Source: Terriglobia bacterium
GTDB lineage: Bacteria > Acidobacteriota > Terriglobia > Terriglobales > Acidobacteriaceae
Length of the DNA stretch: 42,663 nucleotides
Direction: 5' to 3'
Assembly (NCBI GenBank): GCA_020073645.1
Contig: JAIQET010000036.1
Span: forward strand, 1-42,663
Shown here: positions 26,343 to 34,080 of the stretch, piece by piece
Position numbering within the stretch: the first letter of the stretch is position 1
Layout: every line of letters starts with the position of its first letter
Made by a program: the position numbers and the translations under genes
Notes under the pieces: model-generated
Seen by the model: the letters and a program-made list of their open reading frames with translations, nothing else
Told to the model about the DNA's origin: nothing
Database searches by the model: none

Positions 26343-26421
26343 ATCCCGGAGGGATGTCCGCTAATAGCTCGGCGCTCGGTGTTGGGAAACAGCTATCATG
26401 ATACAAAGTCCCGTAGGGACT
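26343..26421. repeat. REP-like pair of mini-palindromes
   Basis: ATCCC-GGA-GGGAT (26343-26355) and AGTCCC-GTA-GGGACT (26407-26421), two related short palindromes about 50 nt apart. They resemble the CCCGTAGGG-type extragenic palindromes dispersed in many bacterial genomes. Confidence 0.5.
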
Positions 26422-26509
26422 GCTGAATATCTGCGGAGAAGCTAACAAGCTGCTTCCCCAGTTCAGAGAAACCTCAGCTGCAAATGCTAATTGCTGACTG
26501 CTTCTTTTC

Positions 26510-27184
26510 ATGTACCCCGTTACCCAATCCGAGATCTCCTTCGAGAGTGGCGGCAAACTCATCCGCCTTGACTGCTTCCTGCCGAATGCCGACGGCCAAC
26601 GCTTGCCGACGGTGATCGGATTACATGGCTCCGGCGGCGGACACGCCACCATGGTAGAACCCGCCAGTCTTCTTGCGGCACAGGGTTTCGCAGTTTACGT
26701 GCTGCATTACTTCGATCGCACCGGCACGAGTGCAGCGGACAAAGAAACCATCTTCCGCAATTTTCCGCTGTGGATGAAAACCCTGTGGGACGCCATCAGC
26801 CACGTGGAACGGCAGCCACACGTGGACGCAGAACGCATCGCCCTGCTGGGGTTTTCGCTGGGAGCCTACCTGTCACTCTCCAACGCGGCCATCGACAAAC
26901 GCGTGCAGGCGGTGGTTGAATTTTTCGGCGGCCTGCCCAAGGAGATGAAGCTCTTCATGCGACGGCTGTGCCCGGTGCTCATTTTGCACGGCGAAGCCGA
27001 CCCCACGGTTCCAGTCCAGGAGGCTTATCACTTGCAGGCGGTGCTGGAAAAGAAGCAGATTCCTTACGAGATGCAGATTTATCCGGGTGCAGGGCACGGC
27101 TTTAGTGGAGAGGTCTGGCGCGACGCCGGGCTGCGCACGCTGGCGTTCTTGAGGAAATATCTGGCGGCGGGTTCAAAGACTTAA
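26510..27184 (+). CDS. Dienelactone-hydrolase-like alpha/beta hydrolase
   Basis: 224 residues, cytoplasmic (no signal peptide). The oxyanion-hole motif is GLHGSGGG (about 43-50), the nucleophile elbow is GFSLG (Ser rather than the Cys of true dienelactone hydrolases), the acid is in HGEADPTVP and the histidine in GAGHGF. It is therefore a serine hydrolase of the DLH family with unknown ester substrate. ATG 26510 has no strong Shine-Dalgarno. Confidence 0.88.
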   Translation: MYPVTQSEISFESGGKLIRLDCFLPNADGQRLPTVIGLHGSGGGHATMVEPASLLAAQGFAVYVLHYFDRTGTSAADKETIFRNFPLWMKTLWDAISHVERQPHVDAERIALLGFSLGAYLSLSNAAIDKRVQAVVEFFGGLPKEMKLFMRRLCPVLILHGEADPTVPVQEAYHLQAVLEKKQIPYEMQIYPGAGHGFSGEVWRDAGLRTLAFLRKYLAAGSKT

Positions 27185-27230
27185 CCGCAAAGATCGCAAA
27201 GAACGGCCGCAAAGTGCGCAGAGAAAACCC
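27182..27230. repeat. CGCAAAG-type repeat after the hydrolase gene
   Basis: Several copies of (C)CGCAAAG in 9-12-nt steps begin at the hydrolase stop codon (TAACCGCAAAGATCGCAAAG...). The same unit forms the tandem array at 42169-42223. Confidence 0.55.
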
Positions 27231-27272
27231 ACGAAGCCCCACACAAGGGCTTTCTTGCAGGTCTGATCGAGA

Positions 27273-27920
27273 CTAAACCGCCGCTTCGTCTTCCGGAGCC
27301 CCATGCCGTCGCAGCAGTTGCGGCAGGTTCTGGGAGAACGCTGAGCGCGGCAGCACCATGTCGCATCCCACCTCGTGCGCCTTCTGTTTCAAATCCCCTT
27401 GCACGTGGGAGAGGAAACCAATGATCGAGGTCCCCTTCTTGAGCTTGGTCTTGAGTTTTGGAATCAGGACGAGCGGCTTGGCGTTGGCGTTGTTCAGGTC
27501 GAAGATGATCAGTGAGGGCTTTTCTTCCCCGTTCTGCTTGATGTGATCGAGCAGATCCTTCTCAGTCTTGACGAACTCAACTTTGACATTGAGCTTGCGC
27601 GCTGTCTCCTGGATCTTGGCCAGGAAAAAGAGGTCGTCCACAAAGGCGAAGATGCGTGGGGTGGCATCCTCGCGCTGAGGAAGCGGTTCGGGTTCCACAG
27701 GTGCGTACGACGGGGCAAAGCCGGGGCGCATGCGTCCGGAACGAGGCCCGTTGCCGCCTTGCGCGGCGCGGTAACTGTGGTCCATGGGGGCGGTGTAAAT
27801 TCCGCCGTGTTGCTGGCGATCGCGGCCAGGCTGTCCGCCCCGATTGGGGGGACGACGCCCGCGCCGCCGTCTGTTTCTCCCTCCCCCGCCAGCGGAGGGA
27901 TGTCCGGGTCCTACATTCAT
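27273..27920 (-). CDS. Arg/Gly-rich protein with degenerate receiver-like domain
   Basis: 215 residues. Residues 1-80 are rich in Arg, Gly, Pro and Gln (GGGGRNRRRRGRRPPNRGG), like RGG-type nucleic-acid-binding tails. Residues 88-207 have the alternating beta-alpha pattern of a CheY receiver (RIFAFVDDLFFLAKIQETA..., SLIIFDLNNANAKPLVLIP, SIIGFLSHVQ). The acidic pair and the phospho-Asp position (LIIFD) are retained, but the conserved lysine region reads MVLPRSAF, so classical phosphorylation-driven switching is doubtful. ATG 27920 has no obvious ribosome site. Not adjacent to a histidine kinase. Role inferred only: possibly RNA-linked regulation. Confidence 0.7.
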   Translation of the reverse strand: MNVGPGHPSAGGGGRNRRRRGRRPPNRGGQPGRDRQQHGGIYTAPMDHSYRAAQGGNGPRSGRMRPGFAPSYAPVEPEPLPQREDATPRIFAFVDDLFFLAKIQETARKLNVKVEFVKTEKDLLDHIKQNGEEKPSLIIFDLNNANAKPLVLIPKLKTKLKKGTSIIGFLSHVQGDLKQKAHEVGCDMVLPRSAFSQNLPQLLRRHGAPEDEAAV

Positions 27921-28225
27921 AGTTGTCTCGTTTTGCAGGTCTGCATTAGGTCCGTTCGAAAGGACTCTGTTTTGGTGCCCTGGTTACTACCGCTTTCTGG
28001 GTGGCACTTCGCGTCGCGCACGTTGGTGCAGCGTGCGTAGAAACCCCATGCGGTTGGAACTCACTTGAATGATCTTTATGTCCGTCTTGGCGCCTGGATC
28101 AGAGGGCGCGGAGGGCCAGCTAGGGAGCATGGCCGCTGGGAACAAGACGATGGTACCGCCCTCGGCGGATTCTGCGCAAGTGCAAACTCAGTGTAATTTT
28201 GCACAGGAGTAACCTGCCCGGCTTT
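27921..28225. other. Intergenic region without a supported gene
   Basis: 305 bases between two minus-strand genes. I see no protein-like frame, tRNA or strong hairpin. Confidence 0.4.
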
Positions 28226-29479
28226 CTAGCCTTTCCCGCGCACCTGTCGTGCCCATTGCAAAGCTTGCCAATAGGCATCGGCCACGTCGTTCCTGGGCAC
28301 TTGAAGCAGGCGCGCCAACTCGGTGACAGCGGGCCACTCGCCGGATTCCTGGGCCAGCATGAGGCGAAAGACAGTGCGCAGGTGGCTGGGGCCGCCGAGA
28401 ATGACATTCTTGATGGCTTGGTCGACGGGGACTCTCTCCAGCACTTCGGACATGGGCATTTCCAGGACGGCATCCATCAGCGACATCAGTCCCATGAGGA
28501 ACAGGTCGGAGCCAACCTGCGCTACCTTGGGAGAGAGCAGGTCGCAGAAGCGGGCGCGGACCAGGGCGGAGAGCACCAACTCGCTGGACTTGGTTTGGCC
28601 CGCGCCCAGGGTGGCGACCAGTTGCACCCAGCGGCGAATTTCGCGCTGCCCCAGCATGGTCAGCGCGTGCCGCACGGAGTGGATTTCGTTGCCAAAGCAG
28701 AACCGCGCCGAGTTCAGGTAGCGCAGCAGGCGGTAGCACAGCGAAACTTCACTCTTCACCAGTTTTTCGATCACGCGCAGGTCCAGCTCCGGACGCGAGA
28801 CTTCCTGCAGCATGCGCAGGTAGTTGGCCAGGTTGCGGGGAATGTCGCGCGCCGTCAGCACTTCCGGCCGGCGAAAGAAGTAGCCCTGGAAGTACAGAAA
28901 ACCCCGGTTGCGGGCCGCGCGGAATTCCTCGCGGGTCTCGACTTTTTCGGCCAGCAGGCGATGGCGACTCCCATAGCGGCGCACGATTGCGTTCTGCTGC
29001 TCGGGGGCGGTGGACCTCAGATCCACCTTGATGATGTCAGCTATCCCGGTCAGGGACTCCCGCGGGCCGTCGGCTATGAAGTCATCCAGCGCGATCAGGT
29101 ATCCAGCCTGTTTGAGTCGCTGGCAGGCCGAGACCACGATTTCATCCGGCTGCACGGTCTCCAGTACCTCGATGACGGTCTGCCGCGGGGGCAGCAGGAC
29201 GGCATAGTCCTTCACCAGCACATCGCGGGTGCAGTTGACGAAGGCGTAGTGTTTGTCGCAGAGGACGTCCAGTCCGAGCAACAAGGAACTGTCCAGCGTG
29301 CTGCGCGAAGCGGCATCGCTATCATTGCTGCGGAAGTAGTTTTCGATGCCATCGCGAAACAGCAATTCGTAACCAAAGACCTTTTCGTCGGCGGTGAGGA
29401 TGGGTTGACGGGCCACGAAGCGCAACCCAGGGTCGGGCCTGAGCTTGTCGGATCCTCGGGCAGAGACAGGAGCGTTCAC
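28226..29479 (-). CDS. EAL-HDOD domain protein (YuxH-like), catalytically degenerate
   Basis: 417 residues from GTG 29479 (AAAGGGG just upstream). The N-terminal 210 residues follow the EAL fold (FVARQPILTADEKVFGYELLFRDG, VIEVLETV, LIALDDFIADGP, IIKVDL, LLAEKVET, YFQGYFF). The signature is YELL and the DDFGTG loop is altered, so phosphodiesterase activity is unlikely and c-di-GMP sensing more likely. The C-terminal half is an HDOD domain (LVKSEVSLCYRLLRYLNSA, LLGQREIRRWVQL), an HD-like fold without catalytic His-Asp. EAL-HDOD proteins act in signalling and motility control. Stand-alone gene. Confidence 0.9.
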   Translation of the reverse strand: MNAPVSARGSDKLRPDPGLRFVARQPILTADEKVFGYELLFRDGIENYFRSNDSDAASRSTLDSSLLLGLDVLCDKHYAFVNCTRDVLVKDYAVLLPPRQTVIEVLETVQPDEIVVSACQRLKQAGYLIALDDFIADGPRESLTGIADIIKVDLRSTAPEQQNAIVRRYGSRHRLLAEKVETREEFRAARNRGFLYFQGYFFRRPEVLTARDIPRNLANYLRMLQEVSRPELDLRVIEKLVKSEVSLCYRLLRYLNSARFCFGNEIHSVRHALTMLGQREIRRWVQLVATLGAGQTKSSELVLSALVRARFCDLLSPKVAQVGSDLFLMGLMSLMDAVLEMPMSEVLERVPVDQAIKNVILGGPSHLRTVFRLMLAQESGEWPAVTELARLLQVPRNDVADAYWQALQWARQVRGKG

Positions 29480-29608
29480 CCCTTTCTAATCGGCAGGTCT
29501 CGCCCAAGAGTTTAGCCGGCCAGAATCCAGGCGGGAAGCCACGCTATTCGCCATCGTCCTTCACGATGTATTGCGCCATGACCGAAATGCGCCGATCGGC
29601 CGGTGGGG

Positions 29609-29835
29609 CAGGCGAAATCCTGAGCGAAGCGAAGAACCCCATCACCAAAGTAAAGGACCCCATCACCAAGGTAATGGAGGTGGTGCAGCCCGGGGTCATG
29701 CTGGTGGGCGCTACAGGATTCGAACTTGAGCCGGTTTGCGGGCGTGAGCGAAGCGGGAGCCCGCAGGCGAAATCCTGAGCGAGGCGAAGGACCCCATCAC
29801 CAAAGGTAATGGAGGTGGTGCAGTCGCGGTCATGC

Positions 29836-29859
<24 letters not shown>
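29609..29859. repeat. Tandem partial duplication including the tRNA-Val 3' end
   Basis: Copy A (29609-29725) and copy B (29764-29859) share the same order: CAGGCGAAATCCTGAGCGA, a CCCCATCACCAAAG block (twice in copy A), TAATGGAGGTGGTGCAG, then TGCTGGTGGGCGCTACAGGATTCGAAC in full. That last block is the 3' quarter of the tRNA-Val gene read from the plus strand. Only copy B continues into a full tRNA. The rest of the gene-free stretch 29480-29835 holds nothing else I recognise. Confidence 0.8.
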
Positions 29860-29910
<51 letters not shown>

Positions 29911-30040
29911 ACGGGCTGCGGTTCGTATATTGTAGCAAACGAACCAGTTTCCCGCTGACGCGCCCCGCATGATAGCCTAGCTTCCGCAGTTTCCGGGGAG
30001 GCGGGCGATCGCGCCCTCCGGACTTGCTCCAAGGCCGCGG

Positions 30041-30820
30041 ATGCCGACCGAACGCAGAGCCGTCAAGATGCCCGTACCCTCCTCGCGGGAGGGCACTTCC
30101 GGGCCCCCCAGCCAACCTGAAGCAGCGCAACTTTCACCCCCGGCAGGGGTTCACTCCAGTGTGAGCAGCGTGGCCATGGATCGCGGGTTGCTCGCGATGA
30201 CGGGCGTGACTCCTGCGCCGCTGGAGGCGGATGCCGCTGTGCCCAGCAATGGGCTGAGCGATGCCGAGATCATGCTGCAGGTGAAGGCCGGGGACGACTC
30301 TGCCTTCTCCTATCTGGCGCAGAAGTATCGCCGGCCGATGGTGAATTTCATGTACCGCACGGCGCGTAATACGGCGGTAGCGGAGGATCTGGCGCAGGAA
30401 GTCTTCCTGCGGGTGTACCGCTCGCGCCAGAGTTACGAAGCGAGCGCCAAGTTCACCACCTGGTTGTATCGCATCGCGACCAACTTGGCGGTGAACTACA
30501 TCCGGGATACGCGCCACGAGCGCGCGGAGAACATGGTCAGCCTGGACGAGCCGGATGAAAATACCGGGCTGACGGTCGACGTCCCCGATGCGTCGCTCAC
30601 GGTGGAAGAGACCATGATGCGGCGGGAGCGCATGGCCGCCATTCGCCAGCGCGTGCAGGGGTTGCCGGAGCGGCAGAGGATGGCCGTGATCATGCATAAG
30701 TACCAGCAGATGGATTACCGGCAAATTGCCGAAGTCCTGAAGCTGAGCGAGTCCGCCACCAAGTCGCTGCTGTTTCGAGCCTACGAGACGCTGCGAACGC
30801 AGCTGCAAGAGTTTATGTGA
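30041..30820 (+). CDS. ECF RNA polymerase sigma factor (RpoE-like)
   Basis: 259 residues if ATG 30041 is used. The conserved part starts near residue 73, so a later start (GTG 30161 or ATG 30176) is possible; none has a clear ribosome site. Region 2 is recognised in AFSYLAQKYRRPMVNFMYR...AEDLAQEVFLRVYRSR...FTTWLYRIATNLAVNYIRD, and region 4 in LPERQRMAVIMHKYQQMDYRQIAEVL followed by KLSESATKSLLFRAYETLR. It directs transcription of envelope or stress genes, held in check by the zinc anti-sigma factor encoded 11 nt downstream. Confidence 0.92.
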   Translation: MPTERRAVKMPVPSSREGTSGPPSQPEAAQLSPPAGVHSSVSSVAMDRGLLAMTGVTPAPLEADAAVPSNGLSDAEIMLQVKAGDDSAFSYLAQKYRRPMVNFMYRTARNTAVAEDLAQEVFLRVYRSRQSYEASAKFTTWLYRIATNLAVNYIRDTRHERAENMVSLDEPDENTGLTVDVPDASLTVEETMMRRERMAAIRQRVQGLPERQRMAVIMHKYQQMDYRQIAEVLKLSESATKSLLFRAYETLRTQLQEFM

Positions 30821-30831
30821 AGGGAACGGTT

Positions 30832-31305
30832 ATGAACTGCAATGAGATTCGCGAACGGATGCCGGACCTGGCCGCCGGACTGAGCACGCTCACGCCGGAC
30901 GTCAGTGAACACCTCCGCGCCTGTGCCGGGTGCGCGGGCACGCTGCAGGAGTTCCGCCAGACCATGGCACTCCTGGATGAGTGGCAGGCTCCCGAGCCGT
31001 CGCCGTACTTTGACGTGCGGCTGCAGGCCCGCCTGCGGGAAGAGATGGCCAAGCAGCCGGCGGGCTGGCTGCAATGGTTCCGTAAGCCGGCGCTGGCAGT
31101 ATCGTTGGCGGTACTGATGGTGGCGAGCGTGACCCTGTTCCGCAACGGCACGGTGAATCCTCCCGCGCCCGGCCCCATGGCGGTCGCCGAGCCGGGCACC
31201 GCGGTGTACGATTTGCAGGCGTTGGACAAGAACCACGACTTGTACTCCGACTTTGATGAGCTCGATGATCTGCAAGTGCAGCAGGATGTGAACGCGAATC
31301 CGTAA
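30832..31305 (+). CDS. Membrane anti-sigma factor with zinc-binding motif
   Basis: 157 residues. ATG 30832 with AAGGGAA upstream. The N-terminus carries the ZAS-type motif H..C..C (VSEHLRACAGCAG, about residues 25-37) typical of zinc-binding anti-sigma domains that bind the partner ECF factor. A membrane segment near residues 88-103 (ALAVSLAVLMVASVTLF) is followed by an acidic periplasmic tail (DLYSDFDELDDLQVQQD). Co-transcribed with the sigma factor 11 nt upstream and probably with the DUF3106 gene downstream; the release signal is unknown. Confidence 0.88.
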   Translation: MNCNEIRERMPDLAAGLSTLTPDVSEHLRACAGCAGTLQEFRQTMALLDEWQAPEPSPYFDVRLQARLREEMAKQPAGWLQWFRKPALAVSLAVLMVASVTLFRNGTVNPPAPGPMAVAEPGTAVYDLQALDKNHDLYSDFDELDDLQVQQDVNANP

Positions 31306-31337
31306 CGGTTTGGGAAGGACACGTTTGGTGACTCCGA

Positions 31338-31353
31338 GCGGGCTTCAGCCCGC
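31338..31353. repeat. GCGGGCT-TC-AGCCCGC mini-hairpin
   Basis: A 7-bp perfect stem with a 2-nt centre between the anti-sigma and DUF3106 genes. GCGGGCTTCAGCCCGC is a palindrome seen widely between genes in GC-rich genomes; it may act as an attenuator or simply be a dispersed repeat. Confidence 0.45.
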
Positions 31354-31386
31354 GGGAGCAATGTAATCGGGCAGGCAACGGGGAGG

Positions 31387-31998
31387 ATGGGGGGAAAGGT
31401 GTCGCGGCTGAAGTGCATGACGGTGTGGTTGGCGATGACCAGCCTGGCGCTGGTGTTCGCGGCCGCACCGGGTTGGGCGCAACAAAACCGTCGCAACGAG
31501 CGCCAGCAGCAGCGTGCCGAGGCGCGCCGCGAAGGCCGCGGCCATGCCGGAGACTGGCTGCGCCGCTACAGAGACCTGCCTCCCGACCAGCAGCAGAAAG
31601 CGCTGGAGAATGATCCCCAGTTCAAGAATCTTCCGCCGGAGCGGCAACAGCAGTTGCGCGAGCGGTTGCAGCGCTTCAGCAGCCTGCCGCCGGAGAAGCA
31701 GCAACGCATCCTGAACCGGATGGAGACCTGGGAGCACCTCACTCCCGATCAGAAACAGCAGGCACGAGGATTGTTCCAGCAGCTCCAACAGCTTCCCCCG
31801 GAGCGCCGCCAGAAGCTGCAGACGGCCATCGAGGACCTGCGCGCCATGCCACCCACCCAGCGTCAGCAGGTGATCGACTCACAGAGGTTCAAGAGCCAGT
31901 TCTCCCCCGAGGAACGCGGCCTGCTGAACGGCATCTCGCAACTTCCCCTTGCCCCTGCCGAGAACGGGCAGAACGACGCCGCGCCGGACGAGCCCTAA
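31387..31998 (+). CDS. Periplasmic DUF3106 protein
   Basis: 203 residues from ATG 31387; GTG 31399 (after GGGGGGAAAG) is an equally likely start. A signal peptide ends at WAQQ. The mature chain is helical and Gln/Arg-rich with repeated motifs LPPDQQQKAL, LPPERQQQLRERLQRF, LPPEKQQRILNRM, LTPDQKQQARGLF, LPPERRQKLQ. These 20-residue LPPE/D repeats define DUF3106, resembling the LTXXQ helices of Spy/CpxP periplasmic chaperones. Linked to the ECF sigma/anti-sigma pair upstream, it could be the stress sensor or an effector of that system (inference). Confidence 0.85.
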   Translation: MGGKVSRLKCMTVWLAMTSLALVFAAAPGWAQQNRRNERQQQRAEARREGRGHAGDWLRRYRDLPPDQQQKALENDPQFKNLPPERQQQLRERLQRFSSLPPEKQQRILNRMETWEHLTPDQKQQARGLFQQLQQLPPERRQKLQTAIEDLRAMPPTQRQQVIDSQRFKSQFSPEERGLLNGISQLPLAPAENGQNDAAPDEP

Positions 31999-32111
31999 AC
32001 TCGCGGGGGGAAGCCTTATCCCGTAGGTGAATCCGGAAACGGAAGCAGCCAGACCTCAGTGCAGGCTTGCCAGCCCTGCTGGCGGCCACCCTCTTCAACC
32101 CCGCAAAGCAG

Positions 32112-33038
32112 TCATCGCCGCACCAGGTTCCTGGCAATAAAGAATACGTTGGCGGGACGCTCGGCCAGCCGTCGCATCAGATAGGGATACCACTCGGTGC
32201 CGAAGGGGATATAGACCCGCATGCGCCAGCCCTCGCGGACCAGGCTCTGCTGCAGGTCGCGCCGGATGCCGTGCAACATCTGGAATTCGAAGTGGTCACG
32301 GGGGATGCTTTCCCGCGTGGCGAAGGCTTTGGCTTCTTTGATGATGTTCTCGTCGTGCGTGGCCAGGCCGTGATAGACGTCGCTCTTCAGCAGCGTCTTC
32401 ATCAACTTGACGTAGTTGGCGTCGACCTCGGACTTCTTCTGGAAGGCAATTTCCGGCGGCTCTTTATAGGCGCCTTTGCACAGGCGGACGCGGATGCCGT
32501 CGGCCAGGAGCTTCTCGATGTCGTCTTCCGCCCGTCGCATGTAGGACTGGATGACTGCTCCCACGCAGCCCCGGTTCCCGGGCACTTTGTGCAGTTGGTG
32601 GACAAAGTCGAGGGTGCGCTGGGTGTAGGGCGAGCCTTCCATGTCCACGCGGATGAAGTTACGCGGGGTCATGGCGGCGGCTTTCGCGACGAGATTCGTG
32701 ACCTGCTCGGTAGCGAGGCTGGGATCCACATCCAGGCCCATGTGGGTGAGCTTGAGAGAAATATTGGCGTCCAGTTCACGGACCGCGATCTCATCCAGCA
32801 GGTGGTGATACAACTGGGCGCTGGCGCGGGCCTCATCGGCGTTGGTGACGTTCTCTCCCAGATTGTCGATGGAGACGCCCATGCCCGAGTGGTTGACGGC
32901 CAGGGCGGCACGCAGAACGTCTTCCGGCTGGGTGCCGGCCACAAAGCGGGAAGACATGCGCTGGCCGATCGCCGAGCGCTCGGCTACCGCGCGCAGGTGG
33001 CGGCTCTCCGAGAGGTAGATGAAGAGCGCCCTCAGCAC
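32112..33038 (-). CDS. Proline dehydrogenase
   Basis: 308 residues from GTG 33038. FAD-dependent (beta/alpha)8-barrel enzyme oxidising proline to pyrroline-5-carboxylate; monofunctional, as in Thermus and Gram-positives, without the P5C dehydrogenase domain of PutA. Family landmarks are ISLKLTHMGLDVD, FIRVDMEGSPYTQRTLD, CVGAVIQSYMRRAEDD, VRLCKGAYKEPPEIAF, LATHDENII, FEFQMLHGIR and RVYIPFGTEWYPYLMRRLAERPAN, the last being the substrate-binding RRLAERP helix. No pyrroline-5-carboxylate dehydrogenase gene adjoins it. Confidence 0.95.
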   Translation of the reverse strand: MLRALFIYLSESRHLRAVAERSAIGQRMSSRFVAGTQPEDVLRAALAVNHSGMGVSIDNLGENVTNADEARASAQLYHHLLDEIAVRELDANISLKLTHMGLDVDPSLATEQVTNLVAKAAAMTPRNFIRVDMEGSPYTQRTLDFVHQLHKVPGNRGCVGAVIQSYMRRAEDDIEKLLADGIRVRLCKGAYKEPPEIAFQKKSEVDANYVKLMKTLLKSDVYHGLATHDENIIKEAKAFATRESIPRDHFEFQMLHGIRRDLQQSLVREGWRMRVYIPFGTEWYPYLMRRLAERPANVFFIARNLVRR

Positions 33039-33183
33039 GGAATGCCCGCAGCACTACATAGGATGGCTGTATGAATGCCTTGCGGATGCATGAAGTTCAC
33101 AGAAATTTGTATCACAACCGCAGGGGATTGGAAGTAGGACTACCGTCACAGGGGGCGGTGAAGTGGGGTTGGGGCTGAACGGC

Positions 33184-33540
33184 TTAGTGGGGGTCGAATT
33201 TCACTTCGATCGGTTCCCGGGTCTCGTGCCCGGCAGGCTCCCACTTCCACTTGCGGATGGCATTCTCGGCCGCCTGCACCAGCAAGGGATGCCCGCCTTT
33301 GATCTCGACCGACTTTACCGTGCCATTGGTGGCCACCAGGGCCTCCACTTTCACGTTCCCCCTCAGATTCATGGTGCGGGCCATTTCGGGGTACAAGGGC
33401 ACCACCCGGTTTATCACTTTACGTTTGGTTTCAGGTTGTTCCTGCTGAGCAAGGGAGACGGTGGGGCTGAGCAGAGTCACCCAGCAGGATGCCAGCACCG
33501 CGATTGCAGTCCAGCGCCGCAAAGGAGAGCACCTATCCAC
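33184..33540 (-). CDS. Short TonB C-terminal-domain protein
   Basis: 118 residues from GTG 33540. A signal-peptide-like N-terminus (WTAIAVLASCWVTLLSPTVSLAQQ) is directly followed by a TonB C-terminal domain (VVPLYPEMARTMNLRGNVKVEALVATNGTV...HPLLVQAAENAIRKWKWEP). The long Pro-rich spacer and membrane anchor of classical TonB are missing, so it cannot span the periplasm as an energy transducer unless the signal sequence stays uncleaved. Likely a free periplasmic TonB-C protein, common in Acidobacteria. Confidence 0.85.
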   Translation of the reverse strand: MDRCSPLRRWTAIAVLASCWVTLLSPTVSLAQQEQPETKRKVINRVVPLYPEMARTMNLRGNVKVEALVATNGTVKSVEIKGGHPLLVQAAENAIRKWKWEPAGHETREPIEVKFDPH

Positions 33541-33638
33541 TTCAGCCTAGCGGTGATGTGAGTTTCACTGAAGATCACCAAGGTAACTCTCCAGGGGTAG
33601 ACGCAGCAAGCTGCGTCTCTACGCCCTGCGCGACGACG

Positions 33639-33908
33639 CTAGGCCACATACGTGTCGTCCACGTAACACCAGCGCCAGCTCTCGCCGGGCTCGAACGACT
33701 GGATGATGGGGTGCTTGGTGTGATGGAAATGCGCGCGGGCATGCTTGTTCTTCGAGGAATCGCAGCAGCCGACGTGGCCGCAGATCAGGCATTCTCGCAG
33801 GTGGACCCAGGTATCACCAATTTCCAGGCATTCCTTGCAGCCCTTGCCGCTGGGGGTCACGTCACGGACTTGTTTCACGTGAGGGCAGGTTGCCAATGCT
33901 TGAGCCAT
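33639..33908 (-). CDS. UBP-type zinc-finger protein
   Basis: 89 residues with a strong ribosome site (GGAGGTGACCT before ATG 33908). Nearly the whole protein is a ZnF-UBP domain: paired Cys/His ligands in CPHVKQV, GCKECLEIG, WVHLRECLICGHVGCCDSS and HARAHFHHTKHPIIQSFEPGE...WCY. In eukaryotes this fold binds ubiquitin C-termini; bacteria lack ubiquitin and the function of stand-alone bacterial members is unknown. Normal length for them. Confidence 0.92.
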   Translation of the reverse strand: MAQALATCPHVKQVRDVTPSGKGCKECLEIGDTWVHLRECLICGHVGCCDSSKNKHARAHFHHTKHPIIQSFEPGESWRWCYVDDTYVA

Positions 33909-34080
33909 AGGTCACCTCCAGGTGAGCTAGTTTAAGGCCTTTCATAGCCCGGTGCGCAAGCGGCGCAGCCAGTGACTTTAAGGCCAGTTTGACCTCAAGA
34001 GCGCGCTGCGGGAGCAGTACAAAGGGTGGAAGTGGGCAGGTTGAGGTTTCTGCTCGGTGCTCGGTACCCGCAACTCAAAA

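Larger units (their letters stand above)
26011..26509. other. Divergent intergenic region with operator and mini-palindromes
   Basis: 499 bases separating the cysteine-rich protein gene and the hydrolase gene. It holds the CRP-like site at 26095-26110 and the paired mini-palindromes at 26343-26421. An open minus-strand frame here (26314-26652) overlaps the hydrolase gene and is a shadow. Confidence 0.5.

Noticed and set aside
28199..29515. 438-residue plus-strand frame opposite the EAL-HDOD gene
   Set aside because: Antisense shadow rich in His/Gln/Gly; no domain.
29700..29726. Second tRNA-Val gene
   Set aside because: Only the 3' acceptor and T-arm part is present; the rest of the cloverleaf is missing.
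32067..33074. 335-residue plus-strand frame opposite proline dehydrogenase
   Set aside because: Antisense shadow of a well-supported gene.
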